Positions 1 through 6,859 of a stretch of DNA of 7,711 bases are shown here, piece by piece (the first letter of the stretch is position 1; each line of letters opens with the position of its first letter). Source of the DNA: Desulfobulbaceae bacterium. Lineage in GTDB: Bacteria; Desulfobacterota; Desulfobulbia; Desulfobulbales; SURF-16. The position numbers were made by a program, and so were the translations under genes. Under the pieces are notes generated by a model. The model was not told the DNA's origin, searched no databases, and saw nothing but the letters and a program-made list of their open reading frames with translations. The stretch covers positions 1 to 7,711 of the forward strand of contig JAGHCC010000263.1 in assembly GCA_021160685.1 (NCBI GenBank), read 5' to 3'.

Positions 1-1837
1 TCTTCAACGCTTCCTTGACAATAAGGTGTGGCCGAAGAGGCTGTTTTTCCGTGCCTGTCTTGCGGCTGAAAGCAAGGATCTGCTTGACAAGATCTGCAGC
101 CCGTTGCCCTGATATCAGGACCTTCTCAATATCCTTTCCGACAGTACTCTCTGCAGAAACCTCATTCTTTATTAATTCGGCATAGCCAAGGATTGCAGAA
201 AGAATATTGTTAAAATCATGGGCAATGCCACCGGCCAGGGTGCCGATTGCCTCCATTTTCTGGGCTTGGAACAGGTCGTTTTCAAGTTTTTTCAACTTGG
301 AGATATCCTTGGCGACATGGGCGATATATTCGAGTTCACCCTGCTCATCAAATACCGGAGAGGCCGAGACTAAAAATGTTTTCCCCAGTTTTTCATGGTG
401 CATCTCCCGGCTATAGGGTTCAAAGGTCTTCTTTGTCTCCAGCAGGGGACAGTCCCGGCAGGGCTCCTTTGAGCCATGAAAGAGTTCGTAACAATGATGG
501 CCGACAATTTCATCAGAGGGAAGGTCAAGGATGGTACATGCTGCCTGATTGGCTTTTACTATGCACAGGTCAGTCTCCTGCAGGGTGACAATATCAGTAA
601 AAGAGTTAAAGGTTCGATCCCACTGCTCTTCACTTTTGCGAATGGCGGTTTCAACCTTTTTTCGCTCAGTGATATCACGGGCAATTCCAGTAACGGATAC
701 AGCTTTCCCCTGCTCATCATAATGAAAATTGGAGGTCCACAGCATATCGAGGACAACACCTGTTTCCTGGTTGACTTGCCGGTTTTCAATACGGCTTTGG
801 CGAATGTGTCTGTTTTGACACTCTTCAAACCAGGCCTTTGTCCTTTCAAGATCATCGGCATGAAGAAACTGAAAAGCATTTTGGCCTATGAGCTTTTCAG
901 GATCAGTGCCAAATATTTCCTTGGCCATATGGTTGACGTAGAGCAGGTTTCCCTCTGCATTCACCTGGGTTATAAGATCGCTCGTCCCTTCCACCAGCTC
1001 CCGGTATGTTTGCTCCATCTCTTTACGCTGGGTTATATCTATAATGACAGCAGCGAAAACAGGGGTGGAAAGATACTCTGTTTTCTGGAGATGAATCTCT
1101 ACCGGATAGGTTGATCCATCTTTTCGTCTGTGGACAGTCTCAAGAATTACTTTTTCTTTTTGACCGTTTTTTAGTGGAGCTACTATTTTCTCAAAGGTAG
1201 ATGCATCGATCTCGGGCTTGATATCCAAGGGAGTCATTTCCAGTAACTCGGCCTGGGAGTATCCCGTATTTGCCCGCGCCCCTTCATTGACAAACAAAAA
1301 CCTATAGCTGTCTGCATCAAAGAGGAAAATCTCGTTGAGCGATTTTTCTATGATCTGCGTCACATTTCTCTCCTGCTTGAGCGACTGACGCAACTCAACT
1401 GTTCGCTCCTCTACCATGGACTCAAGGTGTTTATGATAGTTTTGTAATTCCTTTTCGTTCTGTTTTCGTTTAATCGCCAGTTTCACGGTGGACGGAAGAA
1501 TTTTAAGATAATTGCCTTCAGGATCTTTAATGAGATAATCGCAGGCCCCTAACTTCATAGCCTCAACAGCAACTTCCTCGTTACCGGTACCGGTCGTGAC
1601 AATAACCGGAATTTCTTTGAATAGATCAAACAGCTCAAAGGATGTCCCGTCTCCAAGCCAATAATCCGAAATAATGACATCAAATCTTTTTGATTTCATA
1701 ATTCTTTCGGCCTCGGCAATGGACTCGGCAATGGTGTAATCATAGGTCAATTCCATTTTTTTGACGGATCTCTTAAACGCCATCTGGTCGACCTTGTCAT
1801 CCTCAATAAGAAGGAGACGGATTGCTTTGTCTTTCAT
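1..1837 (-). CDS. REC-PAS-PAS-PAS histidine kinase (partial, C-terminus cut by window edge)
   Basis: Cytoplasmic sensor kinase that should autophosphorylate on His and probably receives a phosphoryl group on its own N-terminal receiver. I translated 612 complete codons with no break in frame. Residues 1-~120 are a receiver domain: acidic pocket E12-D13-D14, phosphoacceptor D58 in the strand IISDYWLGDG, Thr81/82, and conserved Lys104. A coiled linker (~125-158, with HLESMVEERTVEL) follows. Three PAS domains lie at about 160-276, 277-398 and 399-520, the first two ending in DITQRK and DITERKK. The H-box GGIAHDFNNIL puts the phosphoacceptor at H540. The reading frame leaves the window just after this, so the HATPase domain and any C-terminal receiver are not seen. 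PAS3 carries C449, C460 and C463. No signal peptide or membrane helix is visible. The ATG at 1837 is chosen for its good ribosome site and because the receiver fold starts directly after it. It lies 90 bp downstream of the receiver gene and is probably in the same operon. The cognate partner is unknown. Confidence 0.93.
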   Translation of the reverse strand, partial: MKDKAIRLLLIEDDKVDQMAFKRSVKKMELTYDYTIAESIAEAERIMKSKRFDVIISDYWLGDGTSFELFDLFKEIPVIVTTGTGNEEVAVEAMKLGACDYLIKDPEGNYLKILPSTVKLAIKRKQNEKELQNYHKHLESMVEERTVELRQSLKQERNVTQIIEKSLNEIFLFDADSYRFLFVNEGARANTGYSQAELLEMTPLDIKPEIDASTFEKIVAPLKNGQKEKVILETVHRRKDGSTYPVEIHLQKTEYLSTPVFAAVIIDITQRKEMEQTYRELVEGTSDLITQVNAEGNLLYVNHMAKEIFGTDPEKLIGQNAFQFLHADDLERTKAWFEECQNRHIRQSRIENRQVNQETGVVLDMLWTSNFHYDEQGKAVSVTGIARDITERKKVETAIRKSEEQWDRTFNSFTDIVTLQETDLCIVKANQAACTILDLPSDEIVGHHCYELFHGSKEPCRDCPLLETKKTFEPYSREMHHEKLGKTFLVSASPVFDEQGELEYIAHVAKDISKLKKLENDLFQAQKMEAIGTLAGGIAHDFNNILSAILGYAELIKNEVSAESTVGKDIEKVLISGQRAADLVKQILAFSRKTGTEKQPLRPHLIVKEALK

Positions 1838-1845
1838 GATTTTTT

Positions 1846-1854
1846 CCTCTTCCT
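1846..1854 (-). promoter_or_regulatory. Ribosome binding site of the REC-PAS kinase
   Basis: The minus strand reads AGGAAGAGG, with GAGG 8 nt before the ATG at 1837. This purine-rich site supports that ATG over any upstream start. The in-frame stretch above it contains no ATG, GTG or TTG. Confidence 0.7.
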
Positions 1855-1913
1855 GATCGGAACCAAATACCTTTGAGACAACATGACCATAATCTTCTTT
1901 GCCGCCGAATTCC

Positions 1914-1927
1914 TTTGGCTTGCCAAA
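1914..1927. repeat. Perfect 14-bp palindrome directly after the receiver stop codon
   Basis: On the plus strand TTTGGC-TT-GCCAAA abuts the TAA of the receiver gene. As RNA it gives only a 5-bp stem with a 4-nt loop and no following U-run, so it is not a good terminator. It could be a protein-binding palindrome, a minor RNA hairpin, or chance. Confidence 0.35.
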
Positions 1928-2341
1928 TTAATCCGGCAACTCACTCAATGTCCAGTACAGATCAATTGTTCTTACCACCTCAACAAATTTTCGGTAATCG
2001 ACCGGCTTGATCATGTACCCTGCAACCCCTAAATTGAAACTTTCAACCTTGTCCTGATCGTCTTTGGACGTGGTGAGAACAACCACGGGAATACTTTTCA
2101 GGTTATCATCTTTCTTGGCTATCTGCAAAAATTCAATGCCATTCATTTTCGGCATATTGAGATCAAGTAAGATGATACCCGGCTTCTCGTTTTCAGAATT
2201 ACCAAGAAACGCTAAAGCCTCTTCACCATTACCCACAACATCCAGTTTGTTGGTGATATTGAGTTCTTTCAAGGCCCGTTTAACCGTCATGGCATCCACC
2301 TGATCGTCTTCCACCAAAAGAATGGGCTTAGAACTTCTCAT
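1928..2341 (-). CDS. Single-domain response regulator, CheY/Rcp1-like
   Basis: A 137-residue stand-alone receiver with no DNA-binding or enzymatic output domain. The pocket is E11-D12-D13. The phosphoacceptor is D60 in ILLDLNMPKMNG, the switch Thr is T90 in VVLTTS, and the conserved Lys is K112 in MIKP. The sequence between the first strand and D60, the LTTS motif and the ending IDLYWTLSELP resemble the Rcp1 group, known as partners of Cph1-type cyanobacterial phytochrome kinases and of similar kinases in other bacteria. It should accept phosphate from a kinase and act by protein contact. The nearest suitable donor is the kinase at 4728-6794, whose catalytic region looks Cph1-like; this pairing is an inference. 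The start ATG is fixed by a strong Shine-Dalgarno site, and the gene begins 10 bp after the stop of the upstream receptor gene, so translation is probably coupled. Confidence 0.95.
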   Translation of the reverse strand: MRSSKPILLVEDDQVDAMTVKRALKELNITNKLDVVGNGEEALAFLGNSENEKPGIILLDLNMPKMNGIEFLQIAKKDDNLKSIPVVVLTTSKDDQDKVESFNLGVAGYMIKPVDYRKFVEVVRTIDLYWTLSELPD

Positions 2342-2347
2342 CGTGTT

Positions 2348-2353
2348 CTCCTT
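2348..2353 (-). promoter_or_regulatory. Ribosome binding site of the receiver gene, overlapping the upstream stop codon
   Basis: The minus strand reads TAAGGAG followed by 6 nt and ATG. The AAGGAG begins inside the TAA of the receptor gene (2354-2352). The terminating ribosome therefore sits on the initiation site of the receiver, a layout typical of coupled translation and matched stoichiometry. Confidence 0.85.
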
Positions 2354-4709
2354 ATTTCGCTAGTGTATCTGTACCTTCTTCCAGTTCCTTAACCCTGTCC
2401 CGGAGCTCCTTGATCCGAAACTCGCGCCCCACAAAAAGATCATTCATACGTTCAAGTTCGGCGACCTTCTCTTCCAGTTCGGCGGTCTGCTCTTTAACCA
2501 GGCTTTCAAGATGATTTTTATACTTTTCTAATTCTACTTCCGCCTGCTTACGTTCGGTGATATCCTGAGCTGTCCCTCTCATCAGGATGATTTTCCCATC
2601 TTCCTGACGTACAGTCATAACCTCTTCATGTATATTTTTTACAGAGCCATCATCCATCACAATCCTGTATTCTGAACGATAATCTTCACCCTTCTCGGCC
2701 TGTTCTCTGACGGCATCTCGATCCTCGGGGTGAATATGCTGCAAAATATCTGCAAATGATAAAGGTCCAGCATCTTTATCAACCCCGAATATCGAGTACA
2801 ATTCATCAGACCAGGAGACGCTATCCTCGTGTGGTTTAAAATCCCAATGACCTAAACGGGCAAGTGTCTGAGCCTCTTTGTAACGTTCCTCGCTTTGGCT
2901 GAGTCTTCTCTCGGTATCTTTGATTTCAGAGATATCCGTAGCCGTAAAGGTTACCCCGGTTGAGCGATCATCAAGATTTAAGGGGGTCGAGCTCAGCAGG
3001 ACATCAATCACCTTACCATCTTTACGCAGCATACGGGTTTCAACCGTTCCGGTTCCCCGCTCACTTATCTGTTTATATTTCTCCCGGCCGACATACTCAA
3101 ACTCTTCGTCAGTCGGATATACTATTCGGGCATTTTTCCCTAACAGCTCTTCCTTGGTATAACCTATCATGTCGCAAAACCGCTCATTAACCTCATTGAA
3201 TACCCGATCAACGATCACCCCGATACCGGCGGGCGCGGCCCGAAAGATACTGGATAAACGATTCGCACTTTGCTCTAATCTGTTTTGGATCTGCTTGATT
3301 TCCGTGATCTCCCGAAAAATCTCCAATTTTGAGATGCTGCCATCAGGATTTTTCAGCGGACTATCTATCAGATCGTAGTACTTCTGGTTCTGAGAAGAAC
3401 GCCATTGCCAACGAACGGTTTTACCTTTAAAAACCTCAGCGTTCTTACACCAGGGACAAACCGCCTCTCGGTCATGAAAGTAGGAATAACATTTTTTTCC
3501 TTGACTCTCGCCAAACTCTTTTTTTAGAGTTTCATTGACAAATTCAATATTATACTGATCATCAACAATATAAACTCCGTCCGTCATACTATTAAGAATG
3601 TTGAGAAAATTATCTTTCTCGATCTGCAGCTCCTCTGTTCTTGCACCGACTAAAGTCTCCAGCTTTCTTTTTTTATAGAGAATTGCCAGAAAGAAACCAC
3701 CCGCAAAAACGATCAACACCAATAACCACTGCCCTATTTTTTTAGCCGCACCAACATAAGTTATATGGCCATATTTTTCGTATGGCCCCACCCGTAGATC
3801 TTTCATAAGATTTACGACAGCGCTGTAACTTAAAGGGGGAATCCAACCGGCATAGCCACCCTGTTGTGCAGCCGGGTGTTTTTCAGGCATGGACATGAGC
3901 GCAACTGCTACTTTTTTTGCCAACTTGTCTGAAGTGCCCACTAATTTTGCCAGGGGCCACTCAGGATATAATGGGGTACTGTGGGGATAGATAAAGTCAT
4001 CTGTTTTCCGACCGAGAATGATGAAATCAGCCAAATTTATTTCGCCTTTTTCGGCCAGACGTTCCATAATCCCGGTACGAACCGTGCCGACGTCCGCCTT
4101 ACCCTCCTTAACCGCAAAAACCACCGGTTCCTGCAGGCCATCAGCAAACAGGATCTGACGGCAATCTTTATCCGGGGAAATTCCATGCTTTTTCAATTCA
4201 CCCAGCTGCATCCTCCAACCGCCGAAAGCCTCTTCATGAACCCCGATTATAATTTTTCCCTTGATGTCCGAAAAATCCCTGATATCCATCCGGTCGGCCC
4301 GGGCAAAGATCACCCCGCCAAATTGTTTTTCGGCTTTGCCACCCACATTATTGACCAGCGTCAGAATCCGGCTGACGCTGAATGATTCTTTCAAACCGAT
4401 ATAGGCGGCAGAATTGGTTAAAACAAAATCAACCTGGCTTTGCTCAACCGCAGTTTCCATTTCATCAAAACCCACCATCGGAATCATTACAAAATGATAC
4501 CCTTCGATTTCTTGTGAGAGATATGTTGCCGTAGCTGACCATTTCTTTGCGGCGGCTTCAACTCCGCTGTAGGCTCTGACCGCGATTTTTACCTCTTTGG
4601 CTGGAGCAGCAGATAACCAGGCCGGGTTCCAGGCCATAAGAGCAATTGCCAACCATAAAGTGATTGCTAATCGTGACACTCGCCGGTTTTCAGAGCCCGG
4701 TTGCCTCAT
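2352..4709 (-). CDS. Kinase-less membrane receptor: PhnD/TtrS-like periplasmic domain, TM, three PAS domains, C-terminal coiled coil
   Basis: A 785-residue membrane sensor. Residues 1-~37 form a signal peptide (positive N-region, hydrophobic core 14-34, LSAAPA before the mature start). Residues ~39-312 are a periplasmic binding domain of the PhnD type (phosphate/phosphonate-binding fold). The ending IPPLSYSAVVNLMKDLRVGPY resembles the sensor part of TtrS-like tetrathionate kinases, but the ligand here cannot be read from sequence. A membrane helix lies at ~325-345. PAS domains follow at ~362-475, 480-598 and 608-723. PAS1 contains C407, C418 and C421. Residues ~725-778 are a coiled coil with the block LFVGREFRIKELRDRV. 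There is no H-box, N-box or G-box: the protein ends at the coiled coil, where a kinase core would normally follow. This looks like a natural end, because the next gene starts 10 bp later and the same ending occurs in the gene at 6915-7711. I infer that it signals through a separate kinase, probably the one encoded 18 bp upstream. Confidence 0.93.
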   Translation of the reverse strand: MRQPGSENRRVSRLAITLWLAIALMAWNPAWLSAAPAKEVKIAVRAYSGVEAAAKKWSATATYLSQEIEGYHFVMIPMVGFDEMETAVEQSQVDFVLTNSAAYIGLKESFSVSRILTLVNNVGGKAEKQFGGVIFARADRMDIRDFSDIKGKIIIGVHEEAFGGWRMQLGELKKHGISPDKDCRQILFADGLQEPVVFAVKEGKADVGTVRTGIMERLAEKGEINLADFIILGRKTDDFIYPHSTPLYPEWPLAKLVGTSDKLAKKVAVALMSMPEKHPAAQQGGYAGWIPPLSYSAVVNLMKDLRVGPYEKYGHITYVGAAKKIGQWLLVLIVFAGGFFLAILYKKRKLETLVGARTEELQIEKDNFLNILNSMTDGVYIVDDQYNIEFVNETLKKEFGESQGKKCYSYFHDREAVCPWCKNAEVFKGKTVRWQWRSSQNQKYYDLIDSPLKNPDGSISKLEIFREITEIKQIQNRLEQSANRLSSIFRAAPAGIGVIVDRVFNEVNERFCDMIGYTKEELLGKNARIVYPTDEEFEYVGREKYKQISERGTGTVETRMLRKDGKVIDVLLSSTPLNLDDRSTGVTFTATDISEIKDTERRLSQSEERYKEAQTLARLGHWDFKPHEDSVSWSDELYSIFGVDKDAGPLSFADILQHIHPEDRDAVREQAEKGEDYRSEYRIVMDDGSVKNIHEEVMTVRQEDGKIILMRGTAQDITERKQAEVELEKYKNHLESLVKEQTAELEEKVAELERMNDLFVGREFRIKELRDRVKELEEGTDTLAK
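2391..2564 (-). repeat. Duplicated coiled-coil segment, copy A (in the PhnD-PAS receptor)
   Basis: This 174-bp segment encodes the end of PAS3 (DITERK) and the C-terminal coiled coil of the receptor. It aligns without gaps to 6945-7118. By hand I count 28 mismatches, about 84 % identity, many at third codon positions. The surrounding PAS sequences are much less alike. This points to duplication or gene conversion of the tail module between the two receptor genes. Confidence 0.75.
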
Positions 4710-4725
4710 AAAAGTTGCCTCATAA
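4700..4725 (-). repeat. 12-2-12 direct repeat that carries the receptor gene's start and ribosome site
   Basis: On the minus strand TTATGAGGCAAC occurs twice, separated by TT, with a period of 14 bp. The downstream copy contains the real start ATG (4709). The GAGG of the upstream copy lies 8 nt before it and serves as the Shine-Dalgarno site. The upstream copy also has an ATG (4723), which opens a five-codon frame (MRQLL) whose TGA overlaps the real start as ATGA. The signal peptide follows only in the frame of the downstream ATG, so 4709 is the true start. Confidence 0.75.
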
Positions 4726-4727
4726 GC

Positions 4728-6794
4728 TTAGAGATTCTCATCCTTTCTTCCTTGTTTCGGCAACGTAAAAAAGAATGTGGCCCCATGGCCTGTTGCCGAT
4801 TCCACCCAGATAGAACCGCCATAGAGGCCAATAATTTTTTTGACCAGGGTCAGGCCGATACCAGTACTTTCGTACTCATCGCGAGCCTTCAGTGTCTTAA
4901 ATATTTGAAATATCTTGTCATGATATCTCTTGTCGATGCCAGGGCCGTTATCCGAAACACTGAATTTCCAGAATGCGCCTTTATCCACACATCCCACTTT
5001 GATAATCCCTTCATCTTTGTCCATAAATTTTATGGCATTGCTGATAAGGTTTTGAAAAACCTGTTCCATGCGTGTGGGATCCCTCAGGACCACGGGCAGT
5101 GTATCTTCACATATTATCTGAATAGTATCCGGAGGTGCAATATTGTCAACAACCTCATGGACAAGAAGGTTCAGATCCAGTTGTTCTTCCTTTTCCTTGA
5201 CTCGACCGACACGCGAGTAGCGCAAAACACCATCAATAAGGCCGTCCATGCGTTTGACTCTTTTTAAAACCAAACTCATCTGTTCCCTGCCGTCCTCATC
5301 AAAAGACTCGGAATAATCCTCAGAAATCCATTGGGTGAGCTGACTGATGGCCCGCAGGGGGGCTTTGAGATCATGGGAGACAATATAGGCAAATTCCCTG
5401 AGCTCATTGTTGGCGGCGGCAAATTCGATATTGATCTTCTGGAGATCGTCTCTGGACTTGTTTACATCTTCAAGGAGATAGGTGAGGGCTTTGCGGGACT
5501 CTTCAATTTTAGCTGTTTTTTCTTTCAGTTCTTCAGTCCGCTGATTGACCAGTTTTCTCAGATGATTGCGGTATTCCTTTAGTTCCGCTTCTGCCTGCAT
5601 ACGTTCGGTGACATCTGACAGTGAAACAAAGACCCTCGACCATGTATCTTCATAGCCGGGTACCACTGACAATCCCAGTATAACTTGAATTTCATCACCT
5701 TGAAGTGTTTGATTGAATGCCTGTATTTCAAAATTGTATTTGCCCTGGGCCAGACAAATAAGTTCTTCTTTAAATGAATCATAGGACTTATTTCCGAAAA
5801 TCTGATCCAGACTTTCAAAAAGCACTTCCTCGCTTTCAGCCCGAAATATTTTGAGAGTTGCCTTGTTGACCTCTATAATCTTTACTAGTTGTGCGCATGT
5901 TCGAACGAATTCCGGATGGCTTTCAAAATAGGATCTAAAATCAGCTATTCCGGAATCCCGCAGTCGGTCAATGTGTATCTTAATAGCCGAAAAATCTTCT
6001 TCCCATAAAGAAATGGGGGACTCTTCAAATAACCCTCGATATCGCCTCTCACTTTTATTTAGCGCCTCCTTTGCCTGCTTGCGCTCAACCATCTCCCTTT
6101 CCAGATTATTTTTCGCTTCCCTGATGGTCCTTAAATCATTTTCCCTTCTGCGCTCGAAACGAAAAAAAACGATTCCAATGGACAAAAAAAGAACTATTGA
6201 AGTAACGATCAGAAATACTTGTGTATACCTGAAACGACTCAAATCCTTTGACATTAGCTGCTGAAGTTTGCTTTCGACTTCGTCAGCCTCTTGAAGAAAC
6301 CTGCGAAACACATCATCATAGTGCTGATCCATATCACTGCCGGCACCAGCGAGGTTCTTTGTTTCCAGCCTTTTTTGGGTAATCTCCCTGAACTCTTTCA
6401 GTTTTACCTGAACATTTTTGATCTTCCCGCGCATTTCTATATCGTCAAGGGGGACATAGGTCCCTTCAGGATTTTTTCCTCCTTCCAGCATGGCTTGTGC
6501 ATACCACTCAGCCTGGTCCTGATGATGCCAAACCACACTCATATCCTCATGGCGATCACCGCTAATGATCTCCTCAAACCAGAGATGGGCGGTAATAGCC
6601 TCCAGTTTGATCTCCATGGCGGCATCTGCCAATGGCGCATACACTTTATTTATTCGATCGCCTGTGAAGAAGCCATAAGCCATTATGCCGGTTATCATCA
6701 ATCCGGCCATGCATATCAGCAGGGACATTCTCCATTGGATCGGCATCAATTGATGCTTTAATTCCACTTCGTCAACGGGTGATTCTCTGGTCAT
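4728..6794 (-). CDS. Membrane sensor histidine kinase (periplasmic helical sensor, PAS, HisKA, HATPase)
   Basis: A complete 688-residue kinase with two membrane helices, about 24-43 and 191-211. Between them is a ~147-residue, mostly helical periplasmic domain holding H70, W72, E74, E75, H82, W89, H90 and H91; I do not recognise its ligand. A coiled stretch (~218-248) leads to a PAS domain (~250-400, starting ESPISLWEEDFS). A second coiled coil (~402-465) precedes HisKA, with phosphoacceptor H474 in VSHDLKAPLRA. The HATPase shows the N-box QNLISNAIKF (N582, N586), G1 DNGPGID (D615), F-box FQIFKTL and G2 GIGLTL (645-650). All residues needed for ATP binding and autophosphorylation are present. 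The catalytic region resembles Cph1-type kinases, whose usual partners are Rcp1-like receivers such as the one at 1928-2341. It starts 43 bp beyond a terminator-like hairpin and ends 18 bp before the PhnD-PAS receptor, so it may head the operon. It is the only complete kinase in the window. Confidence 0.95.
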   Translation of the reverse strand: MTRESPVDEVELKHQLMPIQWRMSLLICMAGLMITGIMAYGFFTGDRINKVYAPLADAAMEIKLEAITAHLWFEEIISGDRHEDMSVVWHHQDQAEWYAQAMLEGGKNPEGTYVPLDDIEMRGKIKNVQVKLKEFREITQKRLETKNLAGAGSDMDQHYDDVFRRFLQEADEVESKLQQLMSKDLSRFRYTQVFLIVTSIVLFLSIGIVFFRFERRRENDLRTIREAKNNLEREMVERKQAKEALNKSERRYRGLFEESPISLWEEDFSAIKIHIDRLRDSGIADFRSYFESHPEFVRTCAQLVKIIEVNKATLKIFRAESEEVLFESLDQIFGNKSYDSFKEELICLAQGKYNFEIQAFNQTLQGDEIQVILGLSVVPGYEDTWSRVFVSLSDVTERMQAEAELKEYRNHLRKLVNQRTEELKEKTAKIEESRKALTYLLEDVNKSRDDLQKINIEFAAANNELREFAYIVSHDLKAPLRAISQLTQWISEDYSESFDEDGREQMSLVLKRVKRMDGLIDGVLRYSRVGRVKEKEEQLDLNLLVHEVVDNIAPPDTIQIICEDTLPVVLRDPTRMEQVFQNLISNAIKFMDKDEGIIKVGCVDKGAFWKFSVSDNGPGIDKRYHDKIFQIFKTLKARDEYESTGIGLTLVKKIIGLYGGSIWVESATGHGATFFFTLPKQGRKDENL

Positions 6795-6800
6795 GAAAAA

Positions 6801-6806
6801 CTCACC
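6801..6806 (-). promoter_or_regulatory. Ribosome binding site of the membrane kinase
   Basis: The minus strand reads GGTGAG, then 6 nt, then the ATG at 6794. It is a moderate Shine-Dalgarno match at good spacing, and it favours this ATG over internal Met17 or Met23. The following residues are polar and lead into the first membrane helix, as expected. Confidence 0.6.
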
Positions 6807-6837
6807 AATTATTTTTTAGGGTGCTTACCTGCGCACC

Positions 6838-6859
6838 AAAAAGGTGGGCGTTGCCCACC
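6838..6859 (-). terminator. Rho-independent terminator candidate built on a GGTGGGC palindrome
   Basis: The minus strand reads GGTGGGC-AAC-GCCCACC followed by TTTTT. The 7-bp GC-rich stem, 3-nt loop and immediate U-run form a compact intrinsic terminator downstream of the 6915-7711 gene. The U-run is short, so it may only attenuate. On the plus strand the palindrome is followed by CTACC rather than T, so it would act in the direction of the genes only. The palindrome itself looks like a dispersed REP-type element, which is an impression from memory and not a search result. Confidence 0.65.

Larger units (their letters stand above)
1838..1927 (-). other. Intergenic stretch open in the frame of both flanking genes
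   Basis: These 90 bp separate the receiver gene from the REC-PAS kinase. The TAA of the receiver gene is in the same frame as the kinase ATG, and the 30 codons between them contain no stop. The implied peptide is rich in charged residues and ends in DQEEEKI just before the kinase Met. No in-frame start codon exists inside, so it would be translated only by readthrough of the TAA. It may be ordinary leader sequence. No promoter or convincing terminator is seen here, which fits co-transcription. Confidence 0.5.

Noticed and set aside
476..1114. 212-codon open frame on the plus strand
   Set aside because: It lies wholly antisense to the REC-PAS kinase, whose minus-strand frame is unbroken and full of PAS and HisKA motifs. 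The plus-strand product shows no recognisable domain and is a shadow.
2352..2450. The PhnD-PAS receptor as a kinase gene broken by frameshift or truncation
   Set aside because: No remnant of HisKA or HATPase follows in any frame. The receiver gene starts 10 bp later with its ribosome site on the receptor's stop codon, and the other receptor ends at the same point. The ending looks natural.
3981..4385. Plus-strand frame of 134 codons opposite the PhnD-like domain
   Set aside because: It is antisense to a clear binding domain, has low-information content and no ribosome site. The other plus-strand frames (for example 4701-5267, 6291-6761 and 7152-7517) were rejected for the same reason.
4728..4750. 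GAGAATCTC palindrome at the end of the kinase gene as a terminator
   Set aside because: The arms are only 4 bp with no usable loop and no T-run, and the next gene starts 18 bp later, so termination here is unlikely.
6808..6842. Promoter for the membrane kinase (sigma-70 or sigma-54 type)
   Set aside because: TTGGTG followed by A-rich sequence gives only a poor -35/-10 pair. A GG...GC pair here is spaced one base too far for a -24/-12 element. A promoter may exist but is not supported.
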